Shown here: positions 17,339-23,813 of the stretch, one piece after another
How positions within the stretch are numbered: position 1 is the first letter of the stretch
Layout of the letters: every line of letters starts with the position of its first letter
Source: an uncultured Eubacterium sp.
GTDB taxonomy: Bacteria > Bacillota > Clostridia > Lachnospirales > Lachnospiraceae
Assembly (NCBI GenBank): GCA_910577225.1
Contig: CAJTMV010000003.1
Span: 85,049-149,048, forward strand
Reading direction: 5' to 3'
DNA: 64,000 bases
Program-made: the position numbers and the translations under genes
Notes under the pieces: generated by a model
The model's database searches: none
Seen by the model: the letters and a program-made list of their open reading frames with translations, nothing else
What the model was told of the DNA's origin: nothing

Positions 17339-17383
17339 TCATGTAACTAATCTGAAAACGTTCTTATGATTTGAATCATGCAT
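17339..17383 (-). CDS. Micro-ORF of 14 codons, exceptional array copy
   Basis: The box GAAAGCGGGG (17402-17393) lies 9 bases before ATG. This copy lacks the conserved TTTAA, so the frame runs 14 codons to TGA. A second ATG four bases on gives a 10-codon frame. Confidence 0.3.
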   Translation of the reverse strand: MHDSNHKNVFRLVT

Positions 17384-17427
17384 TGGAGTTTACCCCGCTT
17401 TCATTAGACTTTAATAAACTGGTGGAT

Positions 17428-17445
17428 TTAAACTGTTCTGTCCAT
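17428..17445 (-). CDS. Micro-ORF MDRTV
   Basis: ATG-GAC-AGA-ACA-GTT-TAA. The ribosome-site-like GAAAGCGGGG (17463-17454) lies 8 bases upstream. Part of the array. Confidence 0.4.
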   Translation of the reverse strand: MDRTV

Positions 17446-17499
17446 TGGATTGTCCCCGCTTTCTCGTGCTATTGCAAATCATACTGATAAAATCCGGGT

Positions 17500-17517
17500 T
17501 TAAATAATGATTCCCAT
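17500..17517 (-). CDS. Micro-ORF MGIII
   Basis: ATG-GGA-ATC-ATT-ATT-TAA. The box GAAAGTGGGG (17536-17527) lies 9 bases upstream. This copy and the next also share TTTAAACCCGGATTTT after the stop, so they look like a recent duplication. Confidence 0.4.
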   Translation of the reverse strand: MGIII

Positions 17518-17577
17518 TGGTCTGTACCCCACTTTCATTCAATCGTGCAGTTTATGCATATTAACAAAAATCCGGGT

Positions 17578-17595
17578 TTAAACAATCGTTTTCAT
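17578..17595 (-). CDS. Micro-ORF MKTIV
   Basis: ATG-AAA-ACG-ATT-GTT-TAA. The box GAAAGCGGGG (17614-17605) lies 9 bases upstream. All four inner codons differ from the neighbouring copy while ATG, TAA and spacing are kept. Confidence 0.4.
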   Translation of the reverse strand: MKTIV

Positions 17596-17660
17596 TGGTC
17601 TGTACCCCGCTTTCCGATAGTGTACTCGCTCAGTAATCCTTGATGTTCATATATTTGTGT

Positions 17661-17678
17661 TTAAGTAATTCCCTCCAT
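17661..17678 (-). CDS. Micro-ORF MEGIT
   Basis: ATG-GAG-GGA-ATT-ACT-TAA. The box GGAAAGCGAGGG (17698-17687) lies 8 bases upstream and contains GAGG, closer to a true Shine-Dalgarno sequence. Confidence 0.4.
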   Translation of the reverse strand: MEGIT

Positions 17679-17723
17679 TGGATGAACCCTCGCTTTCCTC
17701 TGATCTGCAAAAACAAACAAGAC

Positions 17724-17741
17724 TTAAATGACTCTGTCCAT
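17724..17741 (-). CDS. Micro-ORF MDRVI
   Basis: ATG-GAC-AGA-GTC-ATT-TAA. The box GGAAACGGAG (17760-17751) lies 9 bases upstream. Confidence 0.4.
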   Translation of the reverse strand: MDRVI

Positions 17742-17792
17742 TGGTCTGATCTCCGTTTCCTTAGATTATAAATTACACGTTGTGTAAGAAAG

Positions 17793-17804
17793 TTATGTAA
17801 TCAT
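17793..17804 (-). CDS. Micro-ORF MIT (shortened array copy)
   Basis: ATG-ATT-ACA-TAA. The box GAAACGAGGT (17822-17813) lies 8 bases upstream. Two codons shorter than the others, so a length change of a multiple of three. Confidence 0.35.
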   Translation of the reverse strand: MIT

Positions 17805-17987
17805 TGGACGATACCTCGTTTCTTAGAATATTGGGTAGTTCTTTACTTATGCTGGTGGACTCACCCCTCTCCTGCGTCTGCACCCTGTCTTTTGGGAAAG
17901 AATTCTTGTTTTAAAAATTCATTTCGTATCGGCCAGGAGTGTATCGACTGTTTTATTTTGGTGTTCCGTTTGTTTTTTGTTGAAATT

Positions 17988-18060
17988 ATAATATCAAACA
18001 AATATAGATTTGTCAACAATAAATTAGAAAAAAAATAAAAAAAATTATATTAATCTGAAT
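17988..18060 (-). promoter_or_regulatory. Strong minus-strand promoter with A-tract upstream element
   Basis: Read on the minus strand: TTGACA at 18016-18011, exactly 17 bases, TATTAT at 17993-17988. The predicted start is about 17981. The 45 bases upstream of the -35 box (18017-18060) are almost pure A/T with runs of 7-9, like an UP element of highly expressed RNA genes. Confidence 0.75.
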
Positions 18061-18215
18061 TACACGGAATATAGGTAAAATAATCAGAAAATTACATGGA
18101 GTAAAATGATGATTTTTGTATGTTCTAAAAAAAGATGCATATGCTGAATAAGAAAGATTCGGACAGATCGATCACTGTTTATAAAATATTCACAAATAGT
18201 TCATCGCATTATCTA

Positions 18216-18244
18216 TTGTTTCAAAATCCAAGTAGTGCTATAAT
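18216..18244 (+). promoter_or_regulatory. Promoter of secA
   Basis: TTGTTT at 18216-18221, a 17-base spacer and TATAAT at 18239-18244 with an extended TGC before it. It lies about 50 bases before the secA start codon. Confidence 0.75.
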
Positions 18245-18295
18245 AGAACCAATTTTGTGATACATGATAAGTTTACGATAACGATAGGAGATTAT

Positions 18296-20866
18296 ATGGG
18301 AGCATTTGAAAAAATATTCGGGACTCATAGTGAACGTGAGTTAAAGAGAATAAAGCCGCTTGTGGATAAAATCGAGGCTCTAAGGCCTGAGATGCAGCAA
18401 CTTTCGGATGAGCAGTTAAAATCCAAAACATCAGAATTTAAAAAGCGTCTGGAAGCAGGCGGGACAATGGACGATATTTTAGTGGAAGCATTTGCAGTAG
18501 TCAGAGAAGCGTCCTGGCGTGTTCTTCATATGGAGCCGTTTCGTGTACAGCTGATTGGTGGTATCATTCTGCATCAGGGGCGTATCGCTGAGATGAAGAC
18601 CGGTGAAGGTAAAACGCTTGTAGCTACCATGCCGGCGTATCTGAATGCGCTGGAGGGCAAAGGAGTTCATATAGTAACGGTGAACGACTATCTGGCTCAG
18701 CGTGATGCGGAAGAAATGGGACAGGTGCATAGATTTCTTGGTCTGACGGTTGGATGTATTTTAAACAGTATGGATAACGATCAGCGGCGCGAAGCCTATG
18801 CATGCGACATTACGTATGTGACAAATAATGAGCTTGGATTTGATTATCTGAGAGATAATATGGTGATTTATAAAGAGCAGCTGGTACAAAGAGATCTGCA
18901 TTATGCGATTGTGGACGAGGTAGACTCGATATTGATCGACGAGGCTCGTACGCCGTTGATTATTTCCGGACAGAGCGGAAAATCTACCAAATTATATGAA
19001 GCCTGCGATATTCTCGCAAAACAGTTAAAGCGTGGAGAAGGCGACGGCGAATTTACGAAAATGGACGCGATTATGGGCGTCGAAAAAGAAGAAGACGGTG
19101 ATTTTATCGTCAATGAAAAGGACAAGGTTATCAATCTGACGGCTGAAGGCGTCAAAAAAGTCGAGAAATTTTTTAATATAGAGAATCTGGCCGATGCAGA
19201 AAATCTGGAAATCCAGCACAATATTATTCTGGCTTTGCGCGCGCATAATCTGATGTTCCGCGATAAGGATTATGTGGTAAAAGATGAAGAAGTGCTGATC
19301 GTAGATGAATTTACCGGACGTATTATGCCGGGACGCCGCTACTCCGACGGACTGCATCAGGCGATCGAAGCGAAAGAGCATGTCAAGGTAAAGCGCGAGA
19401 GCCGCACGCTTGCGACCATTACTTTCCAGAACTTTTTTAATAAATTTGAAAAAAAATCCGGTATGACCGGTACTGCGCTGACAGAGGAACAGGAGTTCCG
19501 CGATATTTATGGAATGGACGTTATTGAGATTCCGACAAATAAGCCGGTGATTCGTGAGGATCATCAGGACGCTGTGTATAAGACGCAGAAAGAAAAATTC
19601 CGCGCAGTCTGCGACGAAGTGGAAGAAAGCCATGCAAAAGGGCAGCCGGTACTTGTCGGTACGGTTACGATTGAGATTTCCGAGCTGCTGGATAAGATGC
19701 TGAGCCGCAGAGGAATCAAACATCAGGTGTTAAATGCCAAGTTCCATGAGATGGAAGCTGAGATTGTCAGTCATGCCGGAGAGCATGGGGCGGTAACAAT
19801 CGCGACGAATATGGCTGGTCGCGGTACGGATATTAAGCTGGACGACGAGGCCAGAAAAGCGGGCGGATTAAAAATTATCGGTACGGAGCGTCATGAGTCC
19901 AGACGTATTGATAATCAGCTGCGCGGTCGTTCCGGTCGGCAGGGAGATCCGGGAGAATCCAAGTTTTACATTTCTCTGGAAGACGATCTGATGCGTTTGT
20001 TTGGTTCTGAAAAGCTGATGGACATCTTTAATGCGCTGGGTGTGCCGGAGGGAGAAGAAATTCAGCACAAGATGCTTACAAATGCAATTGAAAAGGCACA
20101 GAAAAAGATTGAAGGAAATAACTTTGGTATTCGTAAAAATCTGCTGGAATATGATCAGGTAATGAACGATCAGAGAGAGATTGTATACGAAGAGCGTATG
20201 AAAGTATTAAATGGCGAAAACATGCGCGATTCCATTTATAAAATGATCGTAGACTTTGTAGAAGCAATTGTAGATACCTGTCTGTCAGACGATGTGAGCC
20301 GGGAAGAATGGGATCTGGAAGAGCTGAATCAGCTGCTCGTTCCGGTCATTCCTCTGGAACCGCTGACCGTCGAAAGTATCGAAGACTGTAAAAACAGTAA
20401 AGAAGTAAAACACAAGTTAAAAGAACAGGCAGTAAAGCTGTATGAAGCAAAAGAAGCGGAATTTCCGGAACCGGAAGCAATTCGTGAGCTGGAACGCGTC
20501 ATTTTGTTAAAAGTGATCGATCGGAAATGGATGGCGCATCTGGACGATATGGATCAGCTCCGTCAGGGAATCGGACTGCAGGCTTACGGGCAGAGAGATC
20601 CGCTTGTAGAATATAAGCTGATGGGATTTGAGATGTTCGATGGAATGACGCAGAATATGCGGGAAGATACGCTGCGTCTGATGTATCATGTGCGGATGGA
20701 AGAGAAGGTCGAGCGTGAAGAAGTAGCTAAAGTAACCGGAACGAACAAAGACGATTCCGCGGCAGCAAAACCGAAAACGCGGGAAAGTAAAAAAATCTAT
20801 CCGAACGATCCTTGTCCTTGCGGCAGCGGAAAGAAATATAAGCACTGCTGTATGAATAAAATTTAA
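18296..20866 (+). CDS. secA: Preprotein translocase ATPase SecA
   Basis: This 856-residue motor drives secretory proteins through SecYEG. Walker A (MKTGEGKTLVA) is near residue 100, the DEAD-like box VDEVDSILIDEARTPLI (core DEVDSILIDEA) near 205, and the second motor domain with GTVTIE and NMAGRGTDI near 455-515. The preprotein-binding and scaffold regions follow. The C-terminal zinc/SecB-binding motif CPCGSGKKYKHCC ends the protein. ATAGGAG just before the ATG at 18296 fixes the start; upstream in-frame codons to 18257 lie in the leader. Flanking hairpins after the gene lack U-tracts. Confidence 0.97.
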   Translation: MGAFEKIFGTHSERELKRIKPLVDKIEALRPEMQQLSDEQLKSKTSEFKKRLEAGGTMDDILVEAFAVVREASWRVLHMEPFRVQLIGGIILHQGRIAEMKTGEGKTLVATMPAYLNALEGKGVHIVTVNDYLAQRDAEEMGQVHRFLGLTVGCILNSMDNDQRREAYACDITYVTNNELGFDYLRDNMVIYKEQLVQRDLHYAIVDEVDSILIDEARTPLIISGQSGKSTKLYEACDILAKQLKRGEGDGEFTKMDAIMGVEKEEDGDFIVNEKDKVINLTAEGVKKVEKFFNIENLADAENLEIQHNIILALRAHNLMFRDKDYVVKDEEVLIVDEFTGRIMPGRRYSDGLHQAIEAKEHVKVKRESRTLATITFQNFFNKFEKKSGMTGTALTEEQEFRDIYGMDVIEIPTNKPVIREDHQDAVYKTQKEKFRAVCDEVEESHAKGQPVLVGTVTIEISELLDKMLSRRGIKHQVLNAKFHEMEAEIVSHAGEHGAVTIATNMAGRGTDIKLDDEARKAGGLKIIGTERHESRRIDNQLRGRSGRQGDPGESKFYISLEDDLMRLFGSEKLMDIFNALGVPEGEEIQHKMLTNAIEKAQKKIEGNNFGIRKNLLEYDQVMNDQREIVYEERMKVLNGENMRDSIYKMIVDFVEAIVDTCLSDDVSREEWDLEELNQLLVPVIPLEPLTVESIEDCKNSKEVKHKLKEQAVKLYEAKEAEFPEPEAIRELERVILLKVIDRKWMAHLDDMDQLRQGIGLQAYGQRDPLVEYKLMGFEMFDGMTQNMREDTLRLMYHVRMEEKVEREEVAKVTGTNKDDSAAAKPKTRESKKIYPNDPCPCGSGKKYKHCCMNKI

Positions 20867-20884
20867 CCCATGTGCGATACGTTT

Positions 20885-21030
20885 GTCTGCGCTGCCGATG
20901 CGCAGACCTGTCCGGCGGTTACGCTTTTTGTTACGGTTCACAGTAACTGCATTCAGCCCATGGAAAGTTCGCCTGCGGCGAAGGACTGAATTTACGCATT
21001 CTTATGGGTTTTGCAGTAAATGCAAAACCC
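20885..21030 (+). other. Three stem-loops in the region after secA
   Basis: GTCTGCGC/GCGCAGAC (20885-20907); ATTCAG...CTGAAT enclosing TTCGCC-TGC-GGCGAA (20951-20991); and GGGTTTTGCA-GTAAA-TGCAAAACCC (21006-21030). None has a U-tract, so they are not standard terminators. No gene is visible here. Confidence 0.6.
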
Positions 21031-21085
21031 TGGTGTAAACAGTAACCGCTTTTCACACAAATGTAAAATTTATGTAAGAAAATGT

Positions 21086-21114
21086 TTGAAAAACAGACGT
21101 TCTTAGAGTATACT
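21086..21114 (+). promoter_or_regulatory. Promoter of the flavodiiron protein gene (shared module, copy 1)
   Basis: TTGAAA at 21086-21091, 17 bases, TATACT at 21109-21114. The block GAAAATGTTTGAAAAAC, then GTTC, one base and TAGAGTATACT, recurs before the Wadjet operon. Confidence 0.75.
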
Positions 21115-21126
21115 ATAAGCCATGCA

Positions 21127-21227
21127 GGTATCTGCCGTAAGACAGATACCAGTAATTTTTAAAAATAACATGTGATGAACTGGTACACGGCAGCGGAAAT
21201 GACCAGTTATTTCTGCTGCCATGTACC
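21127..21227 (+). promoter_or_regulatory. Structured 5' leader of the flavodiiron protein gene
   Basis: Two stems follow the predicted start site. GGTATCTG/CAGATACC (21127-21150) is followed by AGTAATTTTT. A 19-bp stem (21182-21200 with 21209-21227, few mismatches) ends 15 bases before the ribosome site. AACTGG (21178) can alternatively pair with CCAGTT (21203-21208), which would break the long stem. Confidence 0.5.
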
Positions 21228-21257
21228 CGATACAAAACATTCGAAAGGAGAAGATTT

Positions 21258-22433
21258 ATGCAGGTAACAATTTCAGATGCGATCAAATACATCGGAGTGG
21301 ACGATCGGGATATCGACTTGTTTGAGAGTCAGTATGTTGTTCCGGACGGCGTAACATATAACTCTTATTTGATTTTAGATGAAAAAACGGCGCTGATGGA
21401 TACGGTAGATGCCAGAGGTATGGAAGAGTGGGAGAAGAACCTGCAGACGGCTTTGGACGGCAGAAAACTGGATTTTCTGATTATTTCTCATCTGGAACCG
21501 GATCACGCAGGAAGCATTGGCAGACTGTTGGAATTATATCCGGACGTAGTGATCGTTGGGAATGCAAAGACGTTCAATATGCTGCCGCAGTTTTTTGACG
21601 TTGCGCTGGACGATCGTTCGATCGAAGTCAGAGAAGGCGATACCTTGTCGCTTGGTTCACATACGCTCAATTTTTATATGGCTCCGATGGTACACTGGCC
21701 GGAAGTTATGGTTACTTATGAAAGCAGCGAAAAAATTCTGTTCTCCGCTGACGGATTTGGAAAATTCGGCGCGATGGATGCGGAAGATGACGAAGGATGG
21801 GCATGTGAAGCAAGAAGATATTATTTTAATATTGTCGGCAGATATGGCGCATCGGTACAGGCACTGCTGAAAAAGGCTGCCGGACTCGACATAGCAATGA
21901 TCTGTCCGCTGCATGGCCCGATTTTAAAGGAAGACCTTGGCTATTATATCGGGCTGTACGACACCTGGAGCAGCTATAAACCGGAGAACTCCGGCGTACT
22001 TATCGCATATGCGTCCATTCATGGCAATACGGCAAAGGCGGCGGAAAAGCTGGCTGAAATGCTGCGTGAAAAGGGTGTGGAAAAAGTAGTTGTCAGTGAT
22101 CTTGCAAGAGAAGATATGGCGGAAGTGATCGAAGATGCGTTCCGCTATGATCGTATGGTTCTGGCAGCGGCAAGCTATGACGGCGGTGTGTTCCCATGCA
22201 TGCAGGATTTCTTACACCATCTGCAGAGCAAGGCTTATCAGAAACGTACCGTTGGTATTCTGGAAAACGGTTCCTGGGGGCCGACGGCAGGAAGAACGAT
22301 GAAGGCGATACTGGAAACAATGAAAAATGTATCTGTTGTAGAGCCGCTTGTTACGATAAAGTCTACATTAAAAGAAGAGAATATGGCAGATCTGGAAGCG
22401 CTGGCAGATGCAATTGCAGATGCGGGTGTGTAA
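21258..22433 (+). CDS. fprA: A-type flavoprotein (flavodiiron O2/NO reductase)
   Basis: This 391-residue flavodiiron protein reduces O2 to water, or NO to N2O, to protect anaerobes. The metallo-beta-lactamase-like half keeps the diiron ligands: SHLEPDH near residues 77-83 (H-x-E-x-D-H), MVHWPE near 146, SADGFG near 164 and CPLHGP near 218. The flavodoxin half (about 245-391) begins GVLIAYASIHGNTAKAAE, the FMN phosphate loop. Electrons would come from rubredoxin, which is not encoded nearby. CGAAAGGAG precedes the ATG. The gene has its own promoter and a structured leader. Confidence 0.92.
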   Translation: MQVTISDAIKYIGVDDRDIDLFESQYVVPDGVTYNSYLILDEKTALMDTVDARGMEEWEKNLQTALDGRKLDFLIISHLEPDHAGSIGRLLELYPDVVIVGNAKTFNMLPQFFDVALDDRSIEVREGDTLSLGSHTLNFYMAPMVHWPEVMVTYESSEKILFSADGFGKFGAMDAEDDEGWACEARRYYFNIVGRYGASVQALLKKAAGLDIAMICPLHGPILKEDLGYYIGLYDTWSSYKPENSGVLIAYASIHGNTAKAAEKLAEMLREKGVEKVVVSDLAREDMAEVIEDAFRYDRMVLAAASYDGGVFPCMQDFLHHLQSKAYQKRTVGILENGSWGPTAGRTMKAILETMKNVSVVEPLVTIKSTLKEENMADLEALADAIADAGV

Positions 22434-22460
22434 ATAAAAAGATGTGCCGGCTGATAGAAG

Positions 22461-22490
22461 AGACAGACGTTTTGCGCGTCTGTCTTTTCT
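22461..22490 (+). terminator. Terminator of fprA
   Basis: AGACAGACG pairs with CGTCTGTCT around TTTTGCG, followed by TTTCT. Confidence 0.85.
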
Positions 22491-22579
22491 GGCTGAATTG
22501 CTATACAGAGCATTCGATTTCACTGAAAAATCCGAAAATATCGTTTTTATGAGAGATGTGATGACAGAGCGGCATGGAA

Positions 22580-22613
22580 GTTACTGTTTGCAGGTTTGCC
22601 GGTAAACAGTAAC
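22580..22613. other. Hairpin GTTACTGTTT...AAACAGTAAC
   Basis: A perfect 10-bp stem with a 14-base loop between the fprA terminator and the Wadjet promoter. The right arm string AAACAGTAAC also occurs at about 21037-21046. The 318-base gap between fprA and jetD otherwise holds only the terminator and promoter listed. Confidence 0.55.
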
Positions 22614-22651
22614 GTATGGAAAGAAAAGTCAGGCCGAATATGAGAAAATGT

Positions 22652-22680
22652 TTGAAAAACGAAAGTTCATAGAGTATACT
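22652..22680 (+). promoter_or_regulatory. Promoter of the Wadjet operon (shared module, copy 2)
   Basis: TTGAAA at 22652-22657, 17 bases, TATACT at 22675-22680. It shares the extended block with the fprA promoter, including parts outside the -35 and -10 boxes. Confidence 0.75.
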
Positions 22681-22751
22681 GGAACCAGTGAACGGAGCAT
22701 TACAGAATCGAACAGAAGATCAAAAAGAAAACAAACCGGAATGGATCATAT

Positions 22752-23813
22752 ATGAAGCGAATCTCACTAAACGAAATAGAACAAAACATGCAGGCAGAGT
22801 CTTATGAACAGCTCTGCATTTATATTTATACTCAGATAGAAAACGGCAGGCTGAAACCGGTGAAAGCGTCGAAGACCAACGGCAAAAGGCCGGCGTTATA
22901 TCGGGAATACTGGATCATCGATGCAGAGCCGCGTACCAGTGATCAGGTTTATAAAGAAGAACTGAAATATAAAATGAGCATGCAGATTTCCACAGATTAT
23001 TATCTGCGTCATCTGCCGCAGTATGTATCGGATCGGAAATGGGTCCTGCAGCTGAACGATTATTTTTTGAACAACCAGGAAATAAATCCGGAACCAGTGT
23101 CTAAAAATGAGCGCAGTTTCCAAATCTGGGGCAGGGAGAAATTTCTGCAGCAGGAACAGGGGAAGAAAATATTAAAACGGTGCGGCGTTGCGGTTTCCAG
23201 ACTTTCTTTTTACGAAACATCCGAACCGCTCGCTTATTACAGCAGTCATCGGAATACGCCGCAAAATCTGTTAATTCTTGAAAATAAAGATACCTTTTAC
23301 AGTATGCGCAGACATCTGATCAGCCAGAAAAACGATAGTGATAAAAAAGAGGGTAAGCGGGAAATATTCGGGATGTTATTTGGCACGCTGATTTATGGCG
23401 CGGGAAAGGGAATTTTGCGATCGTTTCAGGATTTTTCTTTTTGTGTAGAACCGTATATGCAGGCGAAGGAAAACCAGATTTATTATTTCGGAGATCTGGA
23501 CTATGAAGGCATCGGCATCTATGAAAGGCTGGCGGAATTGTCTGAGCGGCAGGGGATAAAAATTTTTCCATTTATAAACGCGTATGTAATGATGCTGGAA
23601 AAAGCGCAGGCGGCAGGAGAGCTTCCAAAGATGAAAGAGAAGCAGAATCGAAACCTGTCCGGATATTTTTTTTCCTGTTTCCCGGAACAAACCGTTCGCA
23701 CCATGAAAGAAATACTAGAGAGTGAACGCTATATTCCGCAGGAAATTATCAACATTACGGACTTTGTGAAGATCAGGCAGAAGGCGCAGGAAGGACAGCA
23801 TGATGCAGTATGA
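22752..23813 (+). CDS. jetD: Wadjet system Toprim nuclease JetD
   Basis: This 353-residue protein has a C-terminal topoisomerase VI-A-like Toprim domain. The acidic residues are the Glu in LLILENKDT near 176 and the D-x-D in YYFGDLDYEGIGIYERL near 246-249 (core GDLDYEG). The N-terminal 150 residues are helical and probably bind DNA or JetC. In Wadjet systems JetD cleaves small circular DNA after loop extrusion by the JetABC SMC complex. It is the first gene of the operon, and its last 14 bases overlap jetA. The ribosome site is weak. Confidence 0.85.
   Translation: MKRISLNEIEQNMQAESYEQLCIYIYTQIENGRLKPVKASKTNGKRPALYREYWIIDAEPRTSDQVYKEELKYKMSMQISTDYYLRHLPQYVSDRKWVLQLNDYFLNNQEINPEPVSKNERSFQIWGREKFLQQEQGKKILKRCGVAVSRLSFYETSEPLAYYSSHRNTPQNLLILENKDTFYSMRRHLISQKNDSDKKEGKREIFGMLFGTLIYGAGKGILRSFQDFSFCVEPYMQAKENQIYYFGDLDYEGIGIYERLAELSERQGIKIFPFINAYVMMLEKAQAAGELPKMKEKQNRNLSGYFFSCFPEQTVRTMKEILESERYIPQEIINITDFVKIRQKAQEGQHDAV

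Larger units (their letters stand above)
17034..17981 (-). ncRNA. Predicted ~950-nt transcript carrying the minicistron repeat array
   Basis: No protein gene of normal size is present between 17023 and 18295. The minus strand has a near-consensus promoter (18016-17988) and a terminator-like stem at 17077-17034, giving one transcript of about 950 nt. Inside are at least seven diverged direct repeats with ATG codons at 17383, 17445, 17517, 17595, 17678, 17741 and 17804 (minus strand). Two more degenerate copies have ATG at 17225 and 17091, and one lacks an ATG (about 17854-17873). Spacing between copies is 62-83 bases in the core. The consensus is GAAAGCGGGG, then a short stretch ending in CCA, then ATG, and TTTAA 12 bases later. 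I do not recognise it as a known RNA class. Confidence 0.6.

Noticed and set aside
17034..17981. Repeat array as a CRISPR locus
   Set aside because: The repeats are diverged, their spacing varies from 62 to 83 bases, part of the 'spacer' is also shared between copies, and no cas genes are near.
20885..21030. Stem-loops after secA as intrinsic terminators
   Set aside because: The stems are good, but none is followed by a U-tract.
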